A stretch of 64,000 nt of DNA from Arcobacter nitrofigilis DSM 7299 (lineage in GTDB: Bacteria > Campylobacterota > Campylobacteria > Campylobacterales > Arcobacteraceae): NCBI RefSeq assembly GCF_000092245.1, contig NC_014166.1, positions 2,108,001 through 2,172,000 on the forward strand, in the 5' to 3' direction. Positions 44,459-53,813 of this stretch are shown piece by piece (within the stretch, counting starts at the first letter, position 1; every line of letters starts with the position of its first letter). The notes under the pieces are model-generated. The model did not search any database. It saw only the letters and a list, made by a program, of their open reading frames with translations, and had not been told where the DNA came from. Both the position numbers and the translations under genes were made by a program.

Positions 44459-44546
44459 AACTGTCCCCTAATTTTATAAATATTTTGACACTTGTCTCAA
44501 GTACAGATAAATGATATATTATCACAAATAAAATAAAAGGTTGAAT

Positions 44547-46124
44547 ATGAAATTAACAGCATGTCCAATGGATTGTTTTGATGCTTGTAAAGTTGTATAT
44601 AAAGATGGTACCTGTAAACCAAGTGATGACTATATCACAAACAAAAAACTTTGTAAAAACTTTGCATATCTTATACAAGAAAAAAATATTATTGATAAAA
44701 ATTTAAATGAAACATTAAAAAAAGTTGCCGATAAATTGAAAGAACCTAATCAAAAGATTTTATACTACAAAGGCACTGGAAATATGGGTGTTATGCAAAA
44801 AGTACCAATGAAGTTTTTTGAAAAAATTGGTGCTACCTTTGCAGTTGGTGATATTTGCTGTGCTGGAGGTGAAGCTGGTATAGAGATGGGTAGAAAATAT
44901 AGTATAAACCCAAATATTCAAGACCTTCAAGCAAGTGAAGTAATTTTAGTTTGGGGAAGAAACTTTACGCAAACATCAGCTCATATTTATAAACTTGTTA
45001 AAGATAAAATATTTATCACTATTGACCCAGTAAAAACACCAATAGCTAAAAAATCTGAAGTTTTTTTACAAATACCTCCCAAAGGAGATTATCTTTTAGC
45101 AAAATTATTACAAAAAGCTTTAGATAATGAAGATATTGATATAGATGATTTAAATAAACTCAATATCACACAAGAACAGTTTAATAAAACAATAGAACTA
45201 TTAACTAAAAACAAAGTATCAGCAATGATTGGAATTGGAGCTCAAAAATATAAAGAGGGTGCGATTATAATCCATGAGATGGATAAAGTTTTTAATAAAC
45301 TAAATCTTTTTAATGGTAAAAACAGAGGCGTTTGGTATTTAGGAAGTGGTACGTATCCTTTTGAAAATAAAATCTCTGTAAAACCTACTAAAACCTGTAC
45401 TTATGCTGATATTAAATTTGATGACTATGATGTAGTATTTATACAAGCTGCAAACCCTGTAGTATCTGCACCAAATACTCAATATCTTATAGAGTCTTTG
45501 AAAAATACCTTTGTAATATTTATGGGTACAACTGCAAATGAAACTTCAAAATACGCAGATATAATCATCCCAGCAAAGACTTTTTTACAAAAAAAAGATG
45601 TGAGAGCAAGTTATGGACATGATGAAGTTACATTCTGTGAAGTATGTGAAGAGAATGATTATGCTATAAGTGAATATGAGCTTACTTCATATTTGTTCAA
45701 AGAGTTTGGTTTTGATGGACTTCTTAGTGAAGATGAATATCTTGATTGCTTTAAGACTAAAATTAATGACAAACCAGATATAAACTTTATCAACCATGAT
45801 ACAAAAAATGTAGAACTATTAAATTTAAAAGATGATGAGTTTTATCTTATCACCTCTAAAAATACAGATACTTTGAACTCACAATTTAAGTATGATGATT
45901 ATGCTTATGTTCATCCAAGTAAGGGCTTTGCTGATAATCAATTAGTAACAATATCATCTAAGATTGATTCTATACAAATCAAAGTAAAAAATGATGAAAG
46001 AATTTATTCAAATTCTATATTAATCTATGCAGGTAATAAGCAAGTAAATAGACTCACCTCAAATGAAATAAGTGATTGTGGCACTAATGCAACTTTTCAA
46101 GATATAAAATTGACTGTAAGATAA
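44547..46124 (+). CDS. molybdopterin-dependent oxidoreductase
   Basis: A 525-residue protein of the DMSO-reductase superfamily, smaller than most. An N-terminal [4Fe-4S] motif is present (CPMDCFDACKV and the later KKLCKNF). The molybdopterin fold shows YYKGTGNMGVMQK, GDICCAGGEAG (a Cys could ligate Mo), VWGRNFTQTSAH and the C-terminal MopB-like barrel with VHPSKGFADNQLVTISS. No signal peptide, so cytoplasmic. ATG 44547 is preferred over TTG 44541, with AAAAGG upstream. The substrate is unknown. Confidence 0.87.
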   Translation: MKLTACPMDCFDACKVVYKDGTCKPSDDYITNKKLCKNFAYLIQEKNIIDKNLNETLKKVADKLKEPNQKILYYKGTGNMGVMQKVPMKFFEKIGATFAVGDICCAGGEAGIEMGRKYSINPNIQDLQASEVILVWGRNFTQTSAHIYKLVKDKIFITIDPVKTPIAKKSEVFLQIPPKGDYLLAKLLQKALDNEDIDIDDLNKLNITQEQFNKTIELLTKNKVSAMIGIGAQKYKEGAIIIHEMDKVFNKLNLFNGKNRGVWYLGSGTYPFENKISVKPTKTCTYADIKFDDYDVVFIQAANPVVSAPNTQYLIESLKNTFVIFMGTTANETSKYADIIIPAKTFLQKKDVRASYGHDEVTFCEVCEENDYAISEYELTSYLFKEFGFDGLLSEDEYLDCFKTKINDKPDINFINHDTKNVELLNLKDDEFYLITSKNTDTLNSQFKYDDYAYVHPSKGFADNQLVTISSKIDSIQIKVKNDERIYSNSILIYAGNKQVNRLTSNEISDCGTNATFQDIKLTVR

Positions 46125-46135
46125 AGGAGATTAAA

Positions 46136-46717
46136 GTGAATATAGGTATTTATATTTATGATAATGCCGAAGTTTTAGATTTTTCTGGACCTTTTGAAGT
46201 ATTTTCTGTGGCTTCTAGATTTTTAGATGAGAAGGAAAAATTTAATGTTTTTTTGATAAGTGAAAAAAGCCCTACAGTAACAGCAAGGGGTAATTATAAA
46301 ATTAATTCACACTATACTTTTGAAAATGTACCTCAAACTGATGTCCTAATTGTAGTTGGTGGAGTGCATACAGAAGAAGTAAAAAAAACAACTGTAATAA
46401 ACTGGATAAAAGAGCAATCAAAAAATACAAAAATAGTAGCCTCTGTTTGTACAGGTGCTTTTTTATTAGCCGAGGCAAAAATTATTACAAATCATACAGT
46501 AACAACACATTGGGAAGATATTCCTGATTTAAAAAATGATTACCCTACTTTAGATGTTGTGGAAGATGTAAGATGGGTAGATGAAGAAAATATTATAACA
46601 AGTGCTGGAATTTCTGCAGGTATTGATATGAGTTTACACCTTGTTTCAAAAATAAAGAATTTAGAATTGGCAAACAAAACTGCAAAACAAATGCAATTTG
46701 ACTGGATAAAAAGTTAA
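46136..46717 (+). CDS. DJ-1/PfpI family protein
   Basis: A 193-residue protein of the DJ-1/PfpI/GATase1-like fold, similar to the sensor half of GlxA-type regulators and isonitrile hydratases. The nucleophile elbow is VASVCTGAFLLAEA (Cys about residue 104), and TTHWEDIPDL carries a conserved His. There is no DNA-binding domain. GTG 46136 follows AAGGAGATTAAA. It sits 11 bases after the molybdopterin enzyme gene in the same direction. Confidence 0.88.
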   Translation: MNIGIYIYDNAEVLDFSGPFEVFSVASRFLDEKEKFNVFLISEKSPTVTARGNYKINSHYTFENVPQTDVLIVVGGVHTEEVKKTTVINWIKEQSKNTKIVASVCTGAFLLAEAKIITNHTVTTHWEDIPDLKNDYPTLDVVEDVRWVDEENIITSAGISAGIDMSLHLVSKIKNLELANKTAKQMQFDWIKS

Positions 46718-46726
46718 GGTAAAAAA

Positions 46727-47326
46727 ATGCAAAAAATTGTAGAAATAACAGATGAAAAACTAATAAAAGAAGTTTTAGATAAGGCAGAGTATGGAACTCT
46801 TGCTTTATGTACAAATAACAAACCCTACTCTCTTCCTATTAATTTCGTAGAATATAACAATGAAATATTTTTTCATGGGGCAAAAAAAGGTAAAAAAATA
46901 GATTATATAAATAAAAATGCAAATGCAAGTTTTTCAGTAGTAGAAGCTTATTCTCTACTTCCATCTTATTTTAGTACAGATACGGGAAATGCAGCACCTG
47001 CAACACACCTTTTTAAATCTATAATTATCGACGGTAAAATTAAGTTTGTAGAAAATTATGATAAAAAAGCCCAAGCCCTAGAAGCCTTGATGAAAAAATA
47101 TCAAAGAGAGGGAAACTATACACCACTACATGATTCTATGTATGAAAAAATCATCACTGCAACTTGCATATATAAACTTATACCTGAGCAAACAAAGGCA
47201 AAATTTAAATTAGGACAAGCCTTTACAAAAGAGAGATATGAAAGAGTAACAAGCCATTTAAAACAACGAGGAACGCCAAAAGATTTGGAAACGTTGAAGT
47301 TAATTGAAGAGTTTAAAAGAGTATAA
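46727..47326 (+). CDS. pyridoxamine 5'-phosphate oxidase-like flavin-binding protein
   Basis: A 199-residue split-barrel flavoprotein (PNPOx-like/NimA type). YGTLALCTNNKPYSLPINFV (about residues 22-41), FFHGAKKGKKIDYI and a C-terminal helical part are characteristic. It probably binds FMN or F420-like cofactor; the reaction is unknown. It is 9 bases after the DJ-1 gene, so part of the operon divergent from the MocR-type regulator. Confidence 0.85.
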   Translation: MQKIVEITDEKLIKEVLDKAEYGTLALCTNNKPYSLPINFVEYNNEIFFHGAKKGKKIDYINKNANASFSVVEAYSLLPSYFSTDTGNAAPATHLFKSIIIDGKIKFVENYDKKAQALEALMKKYQREGNYTPLHDSMYEKIITATCIYKLIPEQTKAKFKLGQAFTKERYERVTSHLKQRGTPKDLETLKLIEEFKRV

Positions 47327-47357
47327 TATTTTGTAAAAAATATTAAAAAGAGAAAAA

Positions 47358-47930
47358 ATGGCACTAAATGACAAATTAAAATGGGATAAAAAATATCAAA
47401 ATACGCCCTCACTACTTGAAAAAAGAGAGCCTAGTAAAAAACTAATCAACTTACTTACAAAAGAAAAAGGTAAAAAAGCTCTTGATGTGGCTAGTGGAGC
47501 TGGTAGAAATTCTATTTATCTTGCATCAAAAGGTTTTGATGTTGAAGCAATAGATATTTCTCAAGTTGCCCTAAATGAACTTGATAAAAAGGGCTTTAGT
47601 AATATTACTTGTAAACTAGTTGATTTAGATGAATATGAAGTATCTAAAAATACCTATGACCTTATCATCATGACAAACTTTCTTGATAGAAACTTAATAC
47701 CAAAATTAGCCTCTGCACTCAAAACTGATGGTATACTATTTATAGAAACTTATATGCATGATGAGATAAATGAAAAACCATCATCAAATCCTGATTTCTT
47801 ATTACAAAAAGGTGAATTAAAAAGTTTTTTTAGTGATGAATTTGAGATTTTAGATTATGATGAATTTGAAAATGAAGCTTATGAATTATATAGAATGAAA
47901 AAACAATCAATAGAAGTAAAAAAACACTAA
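47358..47930 (+). CDS. class I SAM-dependent methyltransferase, TehB-like
   Basis: A 190-residue methyltransferase with motif I ALDVASGAGRNSIYLASKGF (about residues 37-56), acidic VEAIDIS, and the LIIMTNFLDRNLIP post-motif. The N-terminus (WDKKYQNTPSLLEKREPS) is like the tellurite-resistance TehB group. The substrate is unknown. It is the last gene of this forward group, ending just before a strong hairpin. Confidence 0.85.
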   Translation: MALNDKLKWDKKYQNTPSLLEKREPSKKLINLLTKEKGKKALDVASGAGRNSIYLASKGFDVEAIDISQVALNELDKKGFSNITCKLVDLDEYEVSKNTYDLIIMTNFLDRNLIPKLASALKTDGILFIETYMHDEINEKPSSNPDFLLQKGELKSFFSDEFEILDYDEFENEAYELYRMKKQSIEVKKH

Positions 47931-47940
47931 AAATCTATTC

Positions 47941-47965
47941 TAAGGACTTACATAGTAAGTCCTTA
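47941..47965. terminator. bidirectional terminator hairpin
   Basis: An 11-bp perfect stem (TAAGGACTTAC with its complement) with loop ATA lies between two convergent genes and includes the stop of the oxidoreductase gene ending at 47963. Confidence 0.75.
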
Positions 47966-48532
47966 ATTAGCCTCAGCCAAATATTTAAATAATGAAGTAG
48001 ACCAATCTTGTTTCAACAAAATATCTCTATACTCTAAAGCTTTTTCTTTAAGCTCTTCATCTGTTATTTTTAAAGCACGATAAACTTTAAATGTAGAGGT
48101 AAAAGTCAGATGAATAAACTTCGCAGTTATCTCAAAAGGTTTTAATATCTCATTAATACTTGCTTGTATATATGCTCCTGATTGATATGCATATTCTGGT
48201 GAGCCAATTGTAATTGCTATTTTAAACTCTTTATTTGCAAGTTTATAACCATCACTTCCAAATGCAAAACCATATTCCAAAACCTTATCTTGCCAATCTT
48301 TTAATAAGCCAGGAGAACTAAACCAATAAAGGGGAAACTGAAATACAATCCTATCATGTTCTAAAAGAAGTTTTTGTTCTTCTTTTACATCAATATCATC
48401 AAAGGATTTATACTTTGAATACAAATCATTAATAGTTATAAAAGGCTCATCTTTTATACTATTAATCATCTCTTTATTCAGTCTTGATTCTTTCATATTA
48501 GGATGAGCTAATATAACCAATGTTTTTTTCAT
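47963..48532 (-). CDS. NAD(P)H-dependent oxidoreductase, flavodoxin-like fold
   Basis: A 189-residue FMN-binding quinone reductase-like protein (KefF/MdaB family). VILAHPNMKESRLNKEM at the N-terminus and FQFPLYWFSSPGLLKDWQDK (about residues 69-88), then GFAFGSDGYKL, are diagnostic. It probably reduces quinones or nitro compounds in the cytosol. It is a single gene, with AAGGTATAATG upstream and an unassigned 114-base gap (48533-48646) before the cobalamin operon end. Confidence 0.9.
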   Translation of the reverse strand: MKKTLVILAHPNMKESRLNKEMINSIKDEPFITINDLYSKYKSFDDIDVKEEQKLLLEHDRIVFQFPLYWFSSPGLLKDWQDKVLEYGFAFGSDGYKLANKEFKIAITIGSPEYAYQSGAYIQASINEILKPFEITAKFIHLTFTSTFKVYRALKITDEELKEKALEYRDILLKQDWSTSLFKYLAEAN

Positions 48533-48646
48533 TATACCTTCCTTATATTCTATTACATTACTTTAAGTAAGTAATAGAAGTATAGTATAATATAAGATTT
48601 TAAACAATACTTAAAAACTTAAAATAAAAACTTTTCTAAATATTAC

Positions 48647-49426
48647 TTATTTTAACTCTCCACTTGTCTCATACTTATTTAAATAGCCTCTTGGAGTAAG
48701 AACTAAACCATTTTTTGTAAGTTTTGTATTTGAGTTACAAATTATAATTATTGTGTTCATGCCTACTTTTTCATGGTTTATATCTTCTTTTATTAACTCA
48801 GTTGTAGTAGTGATAGTTATGTTTTCCTTTTCATCTCTTCCTACATCTTGGGCAATAATTGCTATTTTTTCTTCGACCTCATCAAGTCTAGCAAGAAAGT
48901 TTTGATATGGTAGAATTCTTTTTTTCGATTTTGGATTGTATATTCCCATAACAAAATCACACTCTAAAGTAGACTTAACTCTCTTATCTATTAAATTTAT
49001 ATCTGTTAATCTATCGGATAAAGAAATTATCGCAAAATCTTGAGACACAGGAGCTCCAACCTTTGAAGCTGCTGCTAAAAATGAAGTCACACCAGGAAGA
49101 GAAATAAGCTCGATACTATCCCATAGATTCTTTTCATCTATTAATTCAACTATTAGTGTTGCCATACCAAATACATTGGCATCTCCATTTGAGATTATAC
49201 AAGTAGTTTTACCTTGCTTTGCATATTCTATTGCTTGTGTACATCTTTCAATCTCATGGGTCATACCTGAAGTATAAACCTCTTTATCTTCTAGTATACT
49301 TTTAAGCTCCCTTGCATATTTAGTATAAGATACTACTACCTCACACTCAGCTATTGCTCTTCTAGCCTCTGGAGTTATATAATGAACTCCCCCTGCTCCA
49401 CTACTTACTATATATAATCTATTCAT
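48647..49426 (-). CDS. cbiH: precorrin-3B C17-methyltransferase
   Basis: A 259-residue tetrapyrrole methylase (CbiH/CobJ) that methylates C17 with ring contraction. IVSSGAGGVHYITPEARRAI (residues ~6-25), ISNGDANVFGMA, SLPGVTSFLAAASKVGAPVS and FAIISLSDRLT are the family motifs. It is the last gene of the cobalamin operon, starting at the stop of cbiG. Confidence 0.92.
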   Translation of the reverse strand: MNRLYIVSSGAGGVHYITPEARRAIAECEVVVSYTKYARELKSILEDKEVYTSGMTHEIERCTQAIEYAKQGKTTCIISNGDANVFGMATLIVELIDEKNLWDSIELISLPGVTSFLAAASKVGAPVSQDFAIISLSDRLTDINLIDKRVKSTLECDFVMGIYNPKSKKRILPYQNFLARLDEVEEKIAIIAQDVGRDEKENITITTTTELIKEDINHEKVGMNTIIIICNSNTKLTKNGLVLTPRGYLNKYETSGELK

Positions 49427-50442
49427 TAAACTGCCCCTGCAATTGTTATTTTCTTTTCATATACCTCTTTAGGTATTATCAACTCTTTGTATTTAGATAC
49501 CAGCACACTTGATGGCTCTGCTACACCTTTTAGCCCAAAGAACTTTTTAGCTTGTGAAGGGCTAAACTCACCCTCTAAAGCATTTATTTGTTTTTCATCA
49601 AAGAACTTAATATCAAAGTTATATTTCTTTGCAAAAGTTAAAAGCCCTACTTCATCATTTTTTGCTTCAAAGGAAGCTATATTTTCTATTTGTTCTAAAG
49701 CTAAATTATATTTATCTAAAAAGCATAAAAAAGCTTTTTCTATATCTTCAAAACTTGTATTTCTATTACATCCCATACCTAAATATATTTTTGGTTTTAA
49801 CTGTAACTTATCACTTGATTTTAAAGGATTTATAATTACTGTATTTTCATCAATCTCATCAACACTAATTAACTGTAAATTATTTTTATCATCAATTGCT
49901 TCAAAAATATTCTTATAGGAAAATACCTTTACTTTTTGTTTGTTTATAAGTCTATTTGAGATATTTGCTAACTTATTTAGATTTTCTATTTTCATACCAT
50001 TTTTTTTGGCAAACATATCAAATGCAAATACCTTTACTTGATCCGTTGCAGTTGATATAAAATTTATACAACCATCTATTTTTTTTGCAATTACATCACT
50101 TAACTCATTTGCTCCACCAATATGTCCACTAAGTAAAGGTATAACCTTTGACAAATCCATACTCATAACTAAAACTGCTGGATCTGTCGCTTTACTTTCA
50201 AGAAGTGGTGCAATCTTTCTTACAACTATTCCCATAGCAAGAATACAAATAATAGCGTCATATTTTTTCCAAGCATTTGTTAAAACAGTATCTATCTTTT
50301 CATAACAAATAAGCTTGTCAAAATCATGTTCTAAATCTTTTTTCCCATATATATCAACTTCATACTCACTTAAATATTCATTTAATTTTATTGCACTATT
50401 TAGGCTTGGTTGATTTATAGAGATTATTGCTATTTTTAACAT
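49426..50442 (-). CDS. cbiG: cobalt-precorrin-5A hydrolase
   Basis: CbiG opens the delta-lactone and removes the two-carbon fragment in the anaerobic pathway. The 338-residue protein has the CbiG N-terminal domain (AIICILAMGIVVRKIAPLLE, then SGHIGGANELS) and the C-terminal part with LGMGCNRNTSFEDIEKAF and GVAEPSSVL. Its presence, with CbiD and CbiK, indicates the oxygen-independent route. It overlaps both neighbours by 1-7 bases. Confidence 0.92.
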   Translation of the reverse strand: MLKIAIISINQPSLNSAIKLNEYLSEYEVDIYGKKDLEHDFDKLICYEKIDTVLTNAWKKYDAIICILAMGIVVRKIAPLLESKATDPAVLVMSMDLSKVIPLLSGHIGGANELSDVIAKKIDGCINFISTATDQVKVFAFDMFAKKNGMKIENLNKLANISNRLINKQKVKVFSYKNIFEAIDDKNNLQLISVDEIDENTVIINPLKSSDKLQLKPKIYLGMGCNRNTSFEDIEKAFLCFLDKYNLALEQIENIASFEAKNDEVGLLTFAKKYNFDIKFFDEKQINALEGEFSPSQAKKFFGLKGVAEPSSVLVSKYKELIIPKEVYEKKITIAGAV

Positions 50443-51179
50443 TTATTTTTCCCTAACTCTTTTATCAAAGGTTTTACATAAAGATGTGATTCTTCTGTCT
50501 CTTTTTGATTTAGATACTCCCCAAAAAGTATAAGGGCTACTCCTTTTATATGCGATACTTTATTTTGGATATCAAATATAGTTCCCTTATATATTTTCTC
50601 TTCTTTCCAAGTAGCTTTTTCCACTACCCAACAAGGTGTATCAGGGCTATAACCTAACTTTAAAGCCTTCTTTTTTAGCTTATTTAAAAGTAATATTGAT
50701 AAATAAAAAGCCAATGATGAATTTTTGCAAGCTAGTATATTTTCTAGTTTCTCAGGATTTGGAGTTTTACCTTCTACTCTTGTTAGTATAATCGTTTGAG
50801 AAACTCCTGGAATAGTATATTCAATTGCTAAACTAGCAGCTGCACCAAAGGCAGCTGTAATTCCTGGTATTACACTATATTTTATATTTTGCTCTTTTAA
50901 ATATTCAATTTGTTTTGCAATAGTTGAATAAATAGAAGGATCACCAGTATGCACTCTTGCCACTATTTTATCTTTATGCTTAGACAAAAACTCAAATATC
51001 TCTGGATATTTCATACTTTGTGAATCTACAACTAAGGCATCTTTTTTGCACCAAGAGAGTACTTCTTTTGGAACAAGGGAACCTGTATATAAAACTGCAT
51101 CTGCTTTTTTTAAAATATTCATAGCCTTTACAGTTATAAGCTCTGGGTCACCAGGACCTGCACCTATGAAATGTATCAT
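50436..51179 (-). CDS. cbiF: cobalt-precorrin-4 C11-methyltransferase
   Basis: A 247-residue methylase (CbiF/CobM) with FIGAGPGDPELITVKAMNIL at the N-terminus, LYTGSLVPKEVL, HTGDPSIYS, VIPGITAAFGAAASLAIEYT and QTIILTRVEGKTP. These assign it firmly to the C11 methyltransferases. It overlaps cbiG by 7 bases and cbiET by 4. Confidence 0.94.
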   Translation of the reverse strand: MIHFIGAGPGDPELITVKAMNILKKADAVLYTGSLVPKEVLSWCKKDALVVDSQSMKYPEIFEFLSKHKDKIVARVHTGDPSIYSTIAKQIEYLKEQNIKYSVIPGITAAFGAAASLAIEYTIPGVSQTIILTRVEGKTPNPEKLENILACKNSSLAFYLSILLLNKLKKKALKLGYSPDTPCWVVEKATWKEEKIYKGTIFDIQNKVSHIKGVALILFGEYLNQKETEESHLYVKPLIKELGKNKC

Positions 51180-52348
51180 TTGCTTTCCTCTTTTATTATC
51201 TTTATTTGGAATAATTGTCTTTCAGGTTCTACTAAATCAAGTTTTCCTTTATACGTTGTAAGGCTTATTGAGTGGATTTCATAATCTATATTTGCTTCAT
51301 TTAAAACCATATTCATCATTGAAAGATGTTTTAGGGTAATGGCATTTATTAGCATGATTCCTCCTTCTTCAAGTCTTTTATAAAGATAAGGAAGCCTTTT
51401 TATAACTTCTTCACCTCCTCCACCTACAAATATTCTTTGTGGATTTTCTTCTAAGCTTTCAAATTTATCTTGGGCTTCACCTACAAAAAGTTCACAAGCT
51501 ATCACTTTATGCTTTGTTAGATTTTTTTTGATATGTTCTATTCTCTCTTCATTCTTTTCAAAAAAGAGTGTTCTTGTTTTATATCTTGTATAAGCTTCTA
51601 TACCACAACTTCCACTTCCAGCACCAATATCCCAGAAAAGCTGATTTGCTTTTAAATCAAGATTTTGTAAGCTTAGGTGTCGTTTGTATTTTTTAGTTAT
51701 CATTCCCCTTTGGGTGTCAAACTCTACATCTTCACTTACTTCATTTTTAAGTGCAAAATTTCTTTTTATAACTAAAACATAAGGCTTTGATAAATCAAAA
51801 GAATCTACCTCCTTTGAGAAAATATCTATTTGTTTTATAATCTCATCTTCATATCCAAGTTTATATCCTATATTTACAGTAATATCTTCTTTATTTAAAA
51901 ACTTAACTGCTCCAATTATTTTTTTAATTGAATCCTTATCACAAAGCACAAAAGTATAACTGTTCGTCAAAAACCTAGATAAATCAAAATGTTCTCTACC
52001 ATGTAAAGAAACAGTATCAATACTTGATTCACTAATAAAAAGCTTTTCCATCATATAATCTTTACTAGAAGTATTGTTTATAATTTTTACTTTTTCTTTT
52101 GGCAGAGTATTTGCTATGATTATCCCAGCGCTAAAAAACAAAGGACTTCCTGTAACTACATAAAGAATACTCTCTTTTTCATAGTTACTTAGTATATACT
52201 CTTTTATCTCTTTGAATTTTAGTTTTAGAATATTGTTTTGTTCTTCTTTAAAGTTTACATCACATAGTATTTTGTCATATTTTGTTGTGTCAATATTGAG
52301 ATTAGAAAAATCGTATTCTCCCATTCCATTACCAATAATTGTTACCAT
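51176..52348 (-). CDS. cbiE: bifunctional precorrin-7/6B methyltransferase CbiET (CobL-like)
   Basis: A 390-residue fusion. The N-terminal CbiE methylase (C5 methylation) begins TIIGNGMGEYDF with YVVTGSPLFFSAGIIIA. The C-terminal CbiT methyltransferase (C15 methylation and decarboxylation) has motif I FWDIGAGSGSCGIEAY (about residues 231-246) and IFVGGGGEEVI. The fusion resembles CobL of the aerobic pathway in layout but serves the anaerobic operon here. It overlaps cbiD by 7 bases. Confidence 0.92.
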   Translation of the reverse strand: MVTIIGNGMGEYDFSNLNIDTTKYDKILCDVNFKEEQNNILKLKFKEIKEYILSNYEKESILYVVTGSPLFFSAGIIIANTLPKEKVKIINNTSSKDYMMEKLFISESSIDTVSLHGREHFDLSRFLTNSYTFVLCDKDSIKKIIGAVKFLNKEDITVNIGYKLGYEDEIIKQIDIFSKEVDSFDLSKPYVLVIKRNFALKNEVSEDVEFDTQRGMITKKYKRHLSLQNLDLKANQLFWDIGAGSGSCGIEAYTRYKTRTLFFEKNEERIEHIKKNLTKHKVIACELFVGEAQDKFESLEENPQRIFVGGGGEEVIKRLPYLYKRLEEGGIMLINAITLKHLSMMNMVLNEANIDYEIHSISLTTYKGKLDLVEPERQLFQIKIIKEESK

Positions 52349-53364
52349 CCTAAGACATCCTTTTGTTCTAATATTATGGCTTTTACATTTGAATCTTTAT
52401 GCCAAAGCTTTATTTGTTCATTTGCTTTTTTTGTTATCATTTTATAAAACTCTACTAAGAGCCCATACTTTTCTAGCTCTTGGGAGATTCCTCTTACTGT
52501 CAAAGTTGATTGAATGTCCACTTTAAATCCTAGTTCTTCTTCTATATCTTTTTGAAGTAGTTCAAAATCTATCACCCCAAAACGATTATGTGTATTTTTA
52601 AAACCTTGATAAACCTTTGCCATCTTTCCAATTCCACATAAAAAGATGACCTCTTTTGCACCTTCTTTTACTGCTATTTCAATAGAATCAAATACAAAAT
52701 TTCCTATTTCTATAATAGCTTCTTCATTTGAGTATTTTTTTGCTACTTCTAAGGCTGAATTACCCAAAGTGAAATACAAAGTTTCATAACCGTTTTTTAC
52801 TGCAAACTCTATTTCAGTTTTTACTGAATCAATATAAGCAGAACTAGAAACTGGTTTTACAATCCCTTTTGTTCCTAAAATTGAAATACCACCTAAGACT
52901 CCAACTTTTGAGTTAGCAGTTCTTTTTGATATCTCTTCACCATCTGTCACAGAAATTGTGCACTTTAAATCTAAATTCTGATATTTGGAACTTAACTCTT
53001 CAAAGGCTTTAAAAATGGCATCTCTTGGGACTGGATTAATTGCTGGGAAAGAAGGCTCTATCTTTAGACCTTTTTTTGTAACAACACCAACACCTTCTCC
53101 CGCATAAATAGATAATTTGTTTGAATTCACTAGAAAAACTGAAGGGTTGTGGGTGATATTGTTCAAGTTTAATTCATGCAAATTATCACTAATGCATACC
53201 ACTATTTCACACCCCTTTGTCACATCAAGGTCATCATTATCCATCTTATTTATTTTACAAATAGCTAGTTTTTTTCTTTCAAAAAAATCAGTTAAGGCTG
53301 AACAAAAAAGTAAAAATGCATGAGCACCAGTTGTTAAACCTTTTCTTAATTCTTTTTCACCCAT
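52342..53364 (-). CDS. cbiD: cobalt-precorrin-5B C1-methyltransferase
   Basis: CbiD methylates C1 and is specific to the anaerobic cobalamin route. The 340-residue protein has RKGLTTGAHAF (family usually TTGxCAxAA; the Cys is His here), YAGEGVGVVTKKGL, PAINPVPRDAI, GVLGGISILGTKGIVKP and FLCGIGKMAKVYQG. It abuts the ferredoxin-like gene at 53364. Confidence 0.93.
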   Translation of the reverse strand: MGEKELRKGLTTGAHAFLLFCSALTDFFERKKLAICKINKMDNDDLDVTKGCEIVVCISDNLHELNLNNITHNPSVFLVNSNKLSIYAGEGVGVVTKKGLKIEPSFPAINPVPRDAIFKAFEELSSKYQNLDLKCTISVTDGEEISKRTANSKVGVLGGISILGTKGIVKPVSSSAYIDSVKTEIEFAVKNGYETLYFTLGNSALEVAKKYSNEEAIIEIGNFVFDSIEIAVKEGAKEVIFLCGIGKMAKVYQGFKNTHNRFGVIDFELLQKDIEEELGFKVDIQSTLTVRGISQELEKYGLLVEFYKMITKKANEQIKLWHKDSNVKAIILEQKDVLGW

Positions 53365-53813
53365 TACTCATCTATTTCACTCATAGGAACTTGAGCATAT
53401 AAATCTTCCCTAAGCTCTTTATTTGTACTTAAAGCTAAAAATAACTCTTTCCATTTTGATTCATCATATTTATGAATATTTTTTAGCCAAATATTATTAT
53501 TGACCAAATTTCCATTTACTTTGGTATTTTCAAAAGTAACTGCAACCTGTCTAAATCTACAAGCTCCAAAACAGTTAGTTCTAGATATTTTTATACGATT
53601 TTTACCTTTATGAAGCTCTAACTCTTTTATAATATCTCTTAGTTTTCCTGCTAGGTCATTACCTTTTTGTGTTTTTGAACATCTCTCTCCATCACAAATA
53701 AAAAGCTGTGTTTTAAAATGCATTATTGGTTTATTTGGATCTAGTTTTTTGGGCTTACAAATAAAGCCGACAGCTACTTCACTTCCCATATTATTATAAA
53801 TTTTATTTTCCAT
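53364..53813 (-). CDS. (2Fe-2S) thioredoxin-like ferredoxin in the cobalamin operon
   Basis: A 149-residue protein with cysteines as C-x4-C (FICDGERCSK, about residue 41) and C-x3-C (NCFGACRFRQVAV, about 80-85), the pattern of thioredoxin-like [2Fe-2S] ferredoxins. Similar genes accompany anaerobic cobalamin operons. ATG 53813 with GGAAAAG upstream is preferred over ATG 53834. It overlaps cbiC by 11 bases. A redox role, for example at the precorrin-6A reduction step, is possible but only inferred. Confidence 0.82.
   Translation of the reverse strand: MENKIYNNMGSEVAVGFICKPKKLDPNKPIMHFKTQLFICDGERCSKTQKGNDLAGKLRDIIKELELHKGKNRIKISRTNCFGACRFRQVAVTFENTKVNGNLVNNNIWLKNIHKYDESKWKELFLALSTNKELREDLYAQVPMSEIDE

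Noticed and set aside
49487-49918. 143-codon open frame on the plus strand opposite cbiG
   Set aside because: cbiG is well supported and the reverse frame has biased Ser/Phe/Lys composition typical of a shadow.
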